Below, piece by piece: positions 9,198-17,536 of a DNA stretch of 64,000 bases (positions are counted from its first letter, which is position 1; each line of letters opens with the position of its first letter). The notes beneath the pieces are model-generated. The model had not been told where the DNA came from and did not search any database. It saw only the letters and a program-made list of their open reading frames with translations. The translations under genes were made by a program, and so were the position numbers. The DNA is from Bog-473 sp963809825. Lineage in GTDB: Bacteria > Actinomycetota > Acidimicrobiia > Acidimicrobiales > RAAP-2. The stretch covers positions 124,001 through 188,000 of the forward strand of contig CAWELJ010000010.1 of the NCBI GenBank assembly GCA_963809825.1. The letters run 5' to 3'.

Positions 9198-9740
9198 ATG
9201 TTCGCATTGGGGATCGACCCCGGGCTGTCCCGCTGCGGGTACGGCATGGTGGGCCGCAGCGAGGGCGAGAGTGCGCTGGTGGCGCGGGCGGCCGGCGTGG
9301 TCGAGACCGACCCGGCGCTCGCGCTGGCCGAGCGCCTGCTCATCCTGCACACCGAGCTGCAGGCCCTCCTGGCCGAGCTGCAGCCCGACGTGGTCGTCGT
9401 CGAGCGGGTCTTCTTCCAGGTCAACGCCAAGACCGCCATGTCGGTCGGCCAGGCGAGCGGCCTGGCCCTCCTGGCGGCGGCCGGCGCCGGCTGCGAGGTG
9501 GCGCAGTACACCTCGAACGAGGTCAAGCTCGGGCTGGTCGGCTACGGGGCCGCCTCCAAGCAACAGGTGCAGCGCATGGTCGCCCGGGTGCTCGGGCTGG
9601 GGGCCGTCGACGGCCCACCCGACGTCGCCGACGCGCTGGCGCTGGCCATCTGCCACCTGACCACGGTCCCCCTGCGCCGCGCCGTCGCCGCCGCCACGGG
9701 GTCACCCGACCCGCTCGTACGGAAAGGAAGCGAGAGATGA
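9198..9740 (+). CDS. ruvC: Holliday junction resolvase RuvC
   Basis: This 180-residue endonuclease cuts Holliday junctions symmetrically after RuvAB branch migration. Acidic residues of the RNase H-like fold are visible: Asp in FALGIDPGLSRCGYG (residue 7), Glu in VVVVERVFF (about 70), and the C-terminal Asp pair in PDVADALALAICH. Length and motif spacing are normal. The stop overlaps the ruvA start by four bases (ATGA), so ruvC and ruvA are translationally coupled. Confidence 0.97.
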   Translation: MFALGIDPGLSRCGYGMVGRSEGESALVARAAGVVETDPALALAERLLILHTELQALLAELQPDVVVVERVFFQVNAKTAMSVGQASGLALLAAAGAGCEVAQYTSNEVKLGLVGYGAASKQQVQRMVARVLGLGAVDGPPDVADALALAICHLTTVPLRRAVAAATGSPDPLVRKGSER

Positions 9741-10360
9741 TCGGACTGTTGCGAGGGCCCGTCGTGCTGCGGACGGGCGAGTGTGAGGTGATCGTCGACG
9801 TGGCCGGCGTCGGCTACCGGGTGACCGTGACGCCGGCGGCGGCGGCCACGTTGGTCGCAGCGGGCGCGGGCACCGAGGCGAACCTGTTCGTGCACACCCA
9901 CGTCCGCGAGGACGCCATCGTCCTCTACGGCTTCGTCCACGACGACGAGCGCCGGTGCTTCGAGGTGCTGCTCGGATCGCACGGGGTCGGCCCCGCCCTG
10001 GCCCTGGCCATCCTGGCCATCCTCTCGCCGGCCGCGCTGTCGACGGCCGTCCTCGAGGACGATCTCGACACGCTGTGCACGGTCCCCGGCGTGGGTCGCA
10101 AGACGGCGGCCCGCCTGCTGATCGAGCTGAAGAGCCGGCTCGACCTGCCCGACCTCTCGCTGGACCACTCCGGTGCGGCCCTGCACGGCGGCGACGGGGC
10201 GCTGGTGGGGAGCCGCACCTCGCGGGCCGAGGCGCGGGCCGCGCTCAGCGAGCTCGGGTACGCGCCCGACGAGATCCGCGGCGCGCTCGACGGCCTACGC
10301 GACGATGTCGGTGTGGAAGAGATGCTCCGCCTGGCGCTGCGCGAGCTGGCCAGCCGGTGA
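9737..10360 (+). CDS. ruvA: Holliday junction DNA helicase subunit RuvA
   Basis: This 207-residue protein forms the tetramer that holds the four-way junction and loads RuvB. It shows the OB-fold N-terminus (MIGLLRGPVV), the helix-hairpin-helix segments (SHGVGPALALAIL and VPGVGRKTAARLLIELK) and a C-terminal three-helix domain (ALSELGYAPDEIRGAL) that contacts RuvB. Start and stop overlap the neighbouring genes, giving a tight ruvC-ruvA-ruvB operon. Confidence 0.97.
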   Translation: MIGLLRGPVVLRTGECEVIVDVAGVGYRVTVTPAAAATLVAAGAGTEANLFVHTHVREDAIVLYGFVHDDERRCFEVLLGSHGVGPALALAILAILSPAALSTAVLEDDLDTLCTVPGVGRKTAARLLIELKSRLDLPDLSLDHSGAALHGGDGALVGSRTSRAEARAALSELGYAPDEIRGALDGLRDDVGVEEMLRLALRELASR

Positions 10361-11475
10361 GCCCACGGGCACGCCGCGAGGTGCTGGCCGTGGCCGCCGA
10401 GGACGGTGAAGAGGGCGACGCTCTCGTGAGCGCCGACGCCCTCGGCGGCCCCCGGGTGGTGGACCCCGTCACGTCCGATCGCGTCGAGGAGCTCGAGGAG
10501 GTGGGGTTGCGGCCCCGGTCCCTCGACGAGTTCGTCGGCCAGTCCCAGCTGGTCGAGCACCTGAGCATCGTGCTGCAGGCGGCCCGGCAGCGCCGCCAGG
10601 CGGTGGACCACATCCTCTTCGCCGGACCGCCGGGCCTGGGCAAGACCTCGCTGGCCGGGATCGTGGCCGCCGAAATGGGTGCCAGCCTGCGCATCACCGC
10701 CGGCCCCGTCCTCACCCGGGCCGGCGATCTGGCCGCGCTCCTCACCGATCTCCAGGACGGCGACGTGCTCTTCATCGACGAGATCCACCGACTGCACCGC
10801 TCGGTCGAGGAGATGCTCTACTCCGCGATGGAGGACGGGCGGCTGGACATCCTCATCGGCAAGGGGCCCACCGCCCGCTCCATCCGGCTGGAGCTGCCGA
10901 AGTTCACGCTCGTCGGGGCGACGACCCGCACGGGTCTCGTCTCGGGGCCGCTGCGCGACCGTTTCGGGTTCGTGGGCCGGCTCGATCTCTACGACCCCGC
11001 CGACCTCCGGTCGATCGTCGAGCGCTCGGCCCGGATCCTCAAGGTGCGCATCGACACGGAGGGTGCGATCCGGATCGCGGAGCGCTCGCGCGGCACGCCG
11101 CGCGTGGCCAACCGGCTCCTGCGCCGCGTGCGGGACTTCGCGGAGGTGCGGGGCGAGGGTTTCATCGACGGTGCGACCGCCAGCGAAGGGCTCGAGCTCT
11201 TCGGGGTCGACGAGCTGGGTCTCGACAAGGTCGACCGGGCGATCCTGACCACGTTGTGCACCCGTTTCGGCGGGCAACCGGTCGGGCTGACGACGCTGTC
11301 GCAGTGCGTCGGCGAGGAGACGGACACGATCGAGGACGCCTACGAGCCGTACCTGGTGCAGACCGGCCTGATCCAGCGCACGGCACGGGGACGGGTGGCG
11401 ACCGCGCGCGCCTGGGCGCACCTCGGCCAGGAAGGCCCGCCGGGGAGCGGACCCGACACACCGCCGCTGTTCTGA
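10357..11475 (+). CDS. ruvB: Holliday junction branch migration ATPase RuvB
   Basis: This 372-residue AAA+ motor drives branch migration with RuvA. Visible parts: the LRPRSLDEFVGQ signature, Walker A GPPGLGKTS, Walker B LFIDEIHRL, sensor-1 GATTRTG, arginine finger region LRDRFGF, and a C-terminal winged helix. The frame is open far upstream into ruvA, but the GTG at 10357, overlapping the ruvA TGA by four bases, is the natural start. It leaves an acidic N-terminal tail of about 45 residues before the AAA+ core. yajC-secDF, a common next block in related genomes, is displaced by the accessory genes that follow. Confidence 0.95.
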   Translation: MSPRARREVLAVAAEDGEEGDALVSADALGGPRVVDPVTSDRVEELEEVGLRPRSLDEFVGQSQLVEHLSIVLQAARQRRQAVDHILFAGPPGLGKTSLAGIVAAEMGASLRITAGPVLTRAGDLAALLTDLQDGDVLFIDEIHRLHRSVEEMLYSAMEDGRLDILIGKGPTARSIRLELPKFTLVGATTRTGLVSGPLRDRFGFVGRLDLYDPADLRSIVERSARILKVRIDTEGAIRIAERSRGTPRVANRLLRRVRDFAEVRGEGFIDGATASEGLELFGVDELGLDKVDRAILTTLCTRFGGQPVGLTTLSQCVGEETDTIEDAYEPYLVQTGLIQRTARGRVATARAWAHLGQEGPPGSGPDTPPLF

Positions 11476-11517
11476 ACCGGCGGAGCCCGTGTGCTCGCCG
11501 CGGGGTTTACGGTTTGC

Positions 11518-11557
11518 TACCGTTGAAGGATCGCACGACGAGACAGAAGCGAGGTGA
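11518..11557 (+). promoter_or_regulatory. promoter and ribosome site for the leader ORF
   Basis: TACCGT at 11518-11523 is a possible -10, giving an mRNA start near 11530. GAGGTGA at 11551-11557 is a strong ribosome site five bases before the ATG at 11562. A real leader with a strong Shine-Dalgarno sequence is uncommon in this window, where most first genes look leaderless. Confidence 0.5.
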
Positions 11558-11561
11558 CCCG

Positions 11562-11687
11562 ATGGCAGGCTTGACGACGCGTCCGCAGCCGATCGCGCGC
11601 GCCACCGTGGTCCTGCCGCCTGTCTTTGCTGCGATTGCCGGGAGGTCCCGCATGGCCGGGTACGTCTCGGCGTTCGCCGGCCACTGA
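11562..11687 (+). CDS. 41-residue ORF upstream of an ABC exporter, possible leader peptide
   Basis: A short ORF starts five bases after a strong GAGGTGA ribosome site and ends 120 bases before the ABC exporter gene. The peptide begins MAGLTTRPQPIARATVV, has a hydrophobic LPPVFAAIAG middle and ends GYVSAFAGH. I recognise no family. Between it and the exporter lies a 7-bp hairpin followed by CCCTTTT, so it could be a leader peptide that controls the exporter by attenuation, as in whiB7 or bmrCD-type systems. Alternatively it could be a small exported peptide handled by the transporter. The ribosome site is seen directly; translation and function are inferred. Confidence 0.5.
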   Translation: MAGLTTRPQPIARATVVLPPVFAAIAGRSRMAGYVSAFAGH

Positions 11688-11748
11688 CGCCGGCCTCGCG
11701 ACCCGCCCCGGCCTGAGCGCCTGACGGCCTCGCCGGACCCTGCTCGCA

Positions 11749-11772
11749 GCGCACCACCGGTGCGCCCCTTTT
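11749..11772 (+). terminator. terminator-like hairpin before the ABC exporter gene
   Basis: GCGCACC and GGTGCGC form a perfect 7-bp stem with a three-base ACC loop (11749-11765), followed by CCCTTTT. It sits between the 41-residue ORF and the exporter start at 11808. It is either an intrinsic terminator of the small transcript or a conditional attenuator. The short T-run makes strength uncertain. Confidence 0.5.
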
Positions 11773-11807
11773 CCGATCGATTCGACCACTCCCACTTGGA
11801 GATCCAC

Positions 11808-13610
11808 ATGGGTGAACGCACCCTCTTCCCGAATGCATCGAACAAGGCGACCTTGGCGTACTGCTGGCGCCAGATGCAGCCAGACCGCGCCGCTTTCGCC
11901 GGCAGCTGCGTGGCGATCGTGCTCGGCACGATGGCCAATGCCGTCGCGGCCCCGTTGATCTTCGCGGCCTTGCTGGCGCGGCTCGCGGCCGGCGGGGGAC
12001 ACCACCAGGACCTGTGGAGCTCGTTCGGGCCGCTCATCGTGGCCTACGCCGTCGTGTTGGTCGCCGCCACGGCTTTCGGCCGGATCGGTGGCTGGCTCAA
12101 CTGGGGCGCCACGCTGCGTTCCTTCGGGCGCGCCATCACCAACGGCTACGACCATCTGATCGGGCTCAGCCACGGTTGGCACACCGATCGCCCGTCGGGC
12201 GAAGTCATCGCCACGCTCGAGACGTCGACGTGGGCCTTCGTCGAGCTGATCGACGCCATGGTGTGGGGCATCCTGCGCATCAGCGTCACCACGCTCGGCG
12301 CCATCGTCGTCCTCGGCATCGTCGCCTGGCCGGTTGCCGTCGTCATGGCCGGCCTGGTCGCGGTCTTCGCGGCCGTGCTGCATCACCGCATGGGCCGGGT
12401 CGTGGCCGCGGAGAAGGAATTCTCCGACGCGCACTCGCGGGCCACCGGCGTCATCGCCGACACCATCGCCAACCTGACGACGGTGCGGTCGCAGGCCGCC
12501 GAGGGGCGCGAGAAGGACAACGTCGGGATGCTCGTCGGCGACTCGCTGAGCGCCGACTTGCGGGCCAGGCGGGTGTTCACGGCGACGCGGCTGCAGATGG
12601 AGTCCGCCATGGCCTTCTTCAACTGGGCGGCGGTCGCGGTCGGCGTCGTGCTGGCGCTGCACCACGTTGCCGCCGCCGGCGTGGTCTACCTCATCCTGTT
12701 CTACGCCACCTTCGTCGGGACGAGCTTGGAGGAGTCCTTCGAGTTCATCCGCCTGATGTCCCGCGCCATCGGCCGGTGCGCCAAGTTCGCCGGCATCGCC
12801 GCCACCGAGCCCGAGATCGTCGACGCGCCCGGTGCGCCGGAGCTCCTGGTGCCCCGGGGCCTCGTCGAGTTCCGGGGTCTGTGGTTCTCGTACCGTTCCG
12901 GTGCGCCCCTGTTCGAGGGGCTGGACCTGCGCATCGAGGCGGGCGAGCACGTCGGGCTCGTCGGACCCTCGGGTTCGGGCAAGACCACGCTGACGAAGCT
13001 GCTGCTCCGCTTTGCCGACCGCGACGGCGGTGTCATCGCCATCGACGGGCAGGACATCGCGCGGGTGACGCAGCAGTCGCTGCGGCGTCACATCGCCTAT
13101 GTCCCCCAGGATCCGCAGATGCTGCACCGGACCATCGCCGAGAACATCTGCTACGGGCTGGAGTCCCCGCACGGGGTCGACATGGAGCTGGTGCGCACGG
13201 TCGGGCGCGCCGCCTACGTCGACGAGTTCGTGGCGCGCCTGCCCGACGGCTACGACACCGTGGTCGGTGAGCGGGGCCTCAAGCTCTCCGGCGGCCAGCG
13301 CCAGCGGGTCGCCATCGCCCAGGCGATGGCGAAGGGCGCCCGCGTCCTCGTGCTCGACGAGGCGACGTCGGCGCTCGACTCGGAGTCGGAGTCACTGGTG
13401 CAGGAGGCCCTCTGGCATCTCATGGAGGGCACCACCGCGCTGGTGGTGGCGCACCGCCTGGCGACCATCGCCCGGTTGGACCGGATCGTGGTCCTCGACC
13501 AGGGCCGGGTCGCCGAGCAGGGCACGCACGGCGAGCTGCTCTCGAAGGGCCGGGCGGGTGTCTACGGGCGCCTCTGGGCGCACCAGTCGGGAGGATTCCT
13601 GGCCGCGTAG
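11808..13610 (+). CDS. ABC exporter, fused membrane and ATPase domains
   Basis: This 600-residue half-transporter of the MsbA/BmrA type should act as a homodimer exporting a lipid, drug or peptide. The first 300 or so residues hold several membrane segments. The ATPase domain has Walker A GPSGSGKTT (about 385-393), a Q-loop in AYVPQDPQ, the signature LSGGQRQR (about 493), Walker B VLVLDEATS and the switch histidine in VAHRL. No N-terminal peptidase domain is present. The ATG at 11808 is preferred to an upstream in-frame GTG at 11760 because GGAG lies six bases before it and the upstream start falls inside the hairpin. The substrate cannot be read from sequence. It converges on the histidine kinase gene. 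Confidence 0.9.
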   Translation: MGERTLFPNASNKATLAYCWRQMQPDRAAFAGSCVAIVLGTMANAVAAPLIFAALLARLAAGGGHHQDLWSSFGPLIVAYAVVLVAATAFGRIGGWLNWGATLRSFGRAITNGYDHLIGLSHGWHTDRPSGEVIATLETSTWAFVELIDAMVWGILRISVTTLGAIVVLGIVAWPVAVVMAGLVAVFAAVLHHRMGRVVAAEKEFSDAHSRATGVIADTIANLTTVRSQAAEGREKDNVGMLVGDSLSADLRARRVFTATRLQMESAMAFFNWAAVAVGVVLALHHVAAAGVVYLILFYATFVGTSLEESFEFIRLMSRAIGRCAKFAGIAATEPEIVDAPGAPELLVPRGLVEFRGLWFSYRSGAPLFEGLDLRIEAGEHVGLVGPSGSGKTTLTKLLLRFADRDGGVIAIDGQDIARVTQQSLRRHIAYVPQDPQMLHRTIAENICYGLESPHGVDMELVRTVGRAAYVDEFVARLPDGYDTVVGERGLKLSGGQRQRVAIAQAMAKGARVLVLDEATSALDSESESLVQEALWHLMEGTTALVVAHRLATIARLDRIVVLDQGRVAEQGTHGELLSKGRAGVYGRLWAHQSGGFLAA

Positions 13611-13652
13611 TTGGGACGGGTGGTGGGCCGGCGGGGTCCGCCGCCCGCCCTC

Positions 13653-15556
13653 TCAGGCCGACCGGCTGGAGGCGGCGACCGAGGTGCGCAACGGCAGGAA
13701 GACCCGGAAGGTGGTCGACCAGCCCGGGGTGTCGACGATGTCGACGAAGCCCTCGTGGGCCTCGGCGACCGACTTGGCGATGGCCAGTCCCAGCCCCGTG
13801 CCGGGCACGCCCATCTCGGTCGAGGAGGCGAGGCGGTAGAAGCGCTCGAAAAGCTGGTCGCGCTCGCCCTCGGGGATGCCCGGGCCCTCGTCGAGCACCT
13901 GGACCCGGGCGTAGGAATCGACGTTGTCCACGATGACGTGCACCCGGCCCCCGCGCGGCGAGAACTTGATCGCGTTGGACAAGAGGTTCCCGAGGAGCTG
14001 GTGGAGGCGGGTGGGGTCACCGAAGACCGGCACGTCGGTTCCGGCCTCGATCGTGAGCTTGATGCCGGCCACGGTGGCCGAGGTCTGGATCGCATGGACC
14101 GCCTCCTCGGCGAGGCGGTAGAGGTCGAGCTCGGTGAAGGCCACCCGGAGCCCGCGACCGGCGCCGGGGTCGGCCAGGAGGTCCTCGGCCACCCGCTGGA
14201 GCTGTTCCGCGTTGCGCTCGATCGTCTGGAGCATGCGCATCTGGCTCTCGGTGAGGTCCGTCGAGGCATCGAGGAGCAGCTCGATGAAGCCCCGGATGGA
14301 CGTGATCGGTGTGCGCAGCTCGTGCGACACCGTCGCCACGACGTCGTCCTTCATCTGGGTCAGCTCACGCAGGCGGTTGTTCTGCTCAATGAGCGACTGC
14401 GTCACCTCCTTCTGAATTGCGAAGAGCCGCTCGCGGTCCGCCGCCAGTTCCTCGCGCTCGGTCACGTCGATGGCGACCACGACGTAGCCCCCGGTGGGCG
14501 GGGCCAGCGCATCCTCGAAGTCGCCCTCCGCCTCGCCTGTCGCCGCCGGGTGATCCGGCGGCGACTCGCCGTCCTCGGCCCATTCCTCGTCGAGCCCCGT
14601 GTCGGGCGACGGCAGCGGGAGCGCCCGCACCCGCACGACGCAGCGTCGCTGCTCGCCGTCCTTGCGTGTGGCCGTCCAGGGCACTTCGGCTGCGGTCTCG
14701 GCGTCGACCGGTTCCAGCGCCGTCCGCATGGAGTCGATGGTCTGGCGCCGCTCGTCGATCTGGGCCGGGTCGATGAAGTCGGCGATGGAGCGGATGCCGA
14801 CGACCTCTGCCGCCCGGTAGCCGAGCATCTGCTCCGCCCCGGCCGAGAAGAACGTGACGGTCCCGGCGGGGTCGACACCCATGATGGCGCTCCCGGTGGC
14901 GGCCCGGAGCAGGGTCTCGAGGCGGTCGCGGGCGTAGTCGGCCTCGCGGGCGTTCCGGCGGGCGATCCTCGATTGCTGGGCCAGGTCGCCCAGGAAGGCC
15001 CGGTCCCGCGAGACCATGGTGTAGACGGTCGAGGCCACCAGGGTGGTGACGGTTGCCATCACGGCCACCTGGCGCCATTCGATCGTCGGGTACTTGGGTG
15101 CGCCGAGGATCAGGACCGGGACCAGCAGGGCCAGATCGAGACAGAAGAGTCCGACCAGCAGGTGGAGCCGCCGGCCGTAGAGCGACAGCCACACGATGGG
15201 CAGGAGGTACACGACCACCAGCCCCGAATGCGTGCCGCCCTGGGCGTCACGGATGATGGCGATGACGGCGATGTAGCCGATCGGGATGATCAGCCAGGCC
15301 CAGTCGGGCAGGCGCTCCCAGGGCAGCAGGAATGCGGCGGCGACGAGAGCGAAGAACAGGACGCCGGCGATCGAGATCTCGCGGCGGGCGTCGTGGGGGA
15401 AGGGGATGACGGCGATCAACACCGTGCCGATGGCGACCAGCGCGAAGACGGGCAGGCGGACCCGCATGGAGCCGGAGAAGCCGATGGGTAGCGCATTTCC
15501 GGGCATCTGCTGCACGCGACGCCCCTGGGGGTCGGTTCGGGTCTGGAGCGACTCGG

Positions 15557-15560
<4 letters not shown>
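13653..15560 (-). CDS. membrane PAS-domain sensor histidine kinase
   Basis: This 635-residue sensor kinase has about five N-terminal membrane helices (residues 33-190), a coiled region, a PAS domain (about 205-375, expanded by an acidic insert), and a kinase core with the phospho-acceptor His about 413 in VATVSHELRTPITSIRGF. ATPase boxes follow: NLLSNAIKFSPRGG, DEGPGIP and GTGLGLAIAK. There is no large extracellular sensor loop, so the signal may be a membrane or redox property. The GTG start overlaps the stop of the response regulator gene by four bases, so regulator and kinase are made together. The output genes are unknown. Confidence 0.92.
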
Positions 15561-16255
<695 letters not shown>

Positions 16256-16264
16256 CAGGGTGCA

Positions 16265-16270
16265 ACTGTA
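16265..16270 (-). promoter_or_regulatory. -10 element of the regulator-kinase operon
   Basis: Read on the minus strand the hexamer is TACAGT, nine bases before the ATG at 16255. The transcript should carry a leader of two or three bases only. Confidence 0.5.
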
Positions 16271-16504
16271 CTGGGGAAACGGCCAATCTACTGGAATGAG
16301 GGACACCCGGGTCGATTTGCGAACGACCTGATCAACGGCCGAATTGTCCCTCAGATCGACAGAAGGGCGGCCTCCGGCGGGCCGACGCCCCGGTCGGACA
16401 GGCCCTCGGGTACCGGCAGGGCGGCCCTCCCGGTTCTGACCAGGGGCGCCGCGGCGGCACGGACGCGGGACGCTGTCACCGGGTCGGAGCGAGACGCACA
16501 GGGA

Positions 16505-16674
16505 GCGAAAGGTGCGCCGGCCCGGGCCGTCGGCTCCCCCCGGATCTCTCCGACCGACAGCGGCGCAAGGCCGGCGCACCTCTTCGCTTCTCTTTCCCCC
16601 CCGGTGTTCCCCCTTGTGAGAATCCGTTCCCCTTCATCGGACTCTCACGTGGTCGCCCCCCTCCGAACGACCAC
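16505..16674 (+). ncRNA. candidate structured RNA with C-rich loops (6C-like)
   Basis: Three hairpins follow each other. The first pairs 16505-16522 with 16569-16587: 18 base pairs with one bulge, and a nested stem around a CCCCCC run. The second pairs GTGAGAATCCG (16616-16626) with CGGACTCTCAC (16638-16648), one mismatch, around a loop with CCCC. The third is a perfect GTGGTCG/CGACCAC stem (16649-16674) with a CCCCCC-containing loop. Consecutive hairpins with six-C loops are the hallmark of the actinobacterial 6C RNA, but I cannot align it to that family. The opposite strand would show G-rich loops, so orientation is also inferred. No clear promoter was found. Confidence 0.35.
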
Positions 16675-16987
16675 ACCGTGAGGTTGCTGTACTGATGCGG
16701 GTACTTTGCACAACACCTGTCGCAACGCGGGCCGTTTTGGGTTGCAATTCGGTTGCGTCGTGCCTCGATCCGCCATACGGGGGGACACAGGTCGTTATTC
16801 CCGCCGGGAGGCGAGTGCCGCCCGTGCCCCCTGCCGTCGCAACGAGCCCCGGCACCCGCTGCCGGACCCCGCCCGCCGGCGACCCCCTCCGGGCCCGCCC
16901 GCCGGGAGCCCTGCGGTGCGGAATGCCCGGCTGCCGGCGCCGGTGGTACGGGCCCCGGTGTGCCCGGGAGAGCGAGAACGCAGGCAC

Positions 16988-17024
16988 TAGGGTGGCGCTT
17001 CGCAATCGTTTCAGGTCCAAGGGA
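16988..17024 (+). promoter_or_regulatory. yajC-secDF promoter and ribosome site
   Basis: TAGGGT at 16988-16993 is a probable -10, giving an mRNA start near 17000. AAGGGA at 17019-17024 is a ribosome site five bases before the ATG at 17030. This operon has a short true leader, in contrast to most first genes in the window. Confidence 0.5.
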
Positions 17025-17029
17025 TCCCC

Positions 17030-17536
17030 ATGACACCAACCCCGGCGCTGCTCCACCTCGTGGTCGCCGCCACCTCCTCGAAATCGAATCCGCTGATCAC
17101 GCTCCTGCCCCTCGTGGCGATCGGGGTCCTCGGCTACTTCTTCTTCATCCGGCCCCAGCAGCGGAAGGCCCAGGCGGCGAGACAGGCCCAGGGTTCGGGC
17201 TACGAGGTCGGGGACGAGGTGCAGACCGTCGGGGGCGTCGTCGGCACGGTCCTCGAGATCCACGGGGACCGCTACACGCTCCTGACCGGGGCCCTGGGGG
17301 ACGACGGCAACCTGGACGGCCCGCAGCCGACGAGAATCGTCTTCGTCCGCCAGGCCATCGCCCGGAAGATCGACCCGATCGAGGATGTGCGGGTCGACGA
17401 CGAGCCGGTCGACGACGACGTGCACGACGTGCAGCGCTCCACCGACATCGACGACGTCGGTGGCGACGGAGCCACCGGCAAGGGTGACGGTGTTCCCCGC
17501 AAGGGTGATCACGGCGAGGAGGCTGAGGAGGCGTGA
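17030..17536 (+). CDS. yajC: preprotein translocase subunit YajC
   Basis: This 168-residue single-pass membrane protein of the Sec accessory complex has the hallmark segment GYFFFIRPQQRKAQA after one membrane helix (about 22-42), then a small basic-acidic domain with VGDEVQTVGGVVGTV. The last 45 residues form an acidic, glycine-rich tail that is longer than in short YajC proteins. It is the first gene of yajC-secD-secF and its stop overlaps the secD GTG by four bases. Confidence 0.93.
   Translation: MTPTPALLHLVVAATSSKSNPLITLLPLVAIGVLGYFFFIRPQQRKAQAARQAQGSGYEVGDEVQTVGGVVGTVLEIHGDRYTLLTGALGDDGNLDGPQPTRIVFVRQAIARKIDPIEDVRVDDEPVDDDVHDVQRSTDIDDVGGDGATGKGDGVPRKGDHGEEAEEA

Larger units (their letters stand above)
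16256..17029. other. 774-base gene-free region with hairpins
   Basis: No credible gene was seen; open frames here lack family features and ribosome sites. The left end holds the promoter of the minus-strand regulator. 16505-16674 holds three successive hairpins (separate entry). 16680-16800 is less GC-rich and carries several GTTGC/GCAAC copies in both orientations and a GTACT direct repeat, which could be protein-binding sites. The right end is very GC-rich and ends with the yajC promoter at 16988-16993. Confidence 0.6.

Noticed and set aside
9955..10356. Longer RuvB starting inside ruvA
   Set aside because: The extra N-terminus is an out-of-frame reading of ruvA with Arg/Gly/Pro-rich content; GTG 10357 overlaps the ruvA stop as in the rest of the operon.
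16256..16579. N-terminal extension of the response regulator upstream of ATG 16255
   Set aside because: The extension is Arg/Gly/Pro-rich, covers the promoter and a hairpin, and receiver domains start right at the fold.
16505..16590. 4.5S signal recognition particle RNA
   Set aside because: The long stem is suggestive, but the conserved GGTCAGG and GGAAGGAAGCAGC apical segments are missing.
16753..17487. Open frame reading through the GC-rich spacer into yajC
   Set aside because: Different frame from yajC, Arg/Pro/Gly-rich product, no ribosome site, no recognised domain.
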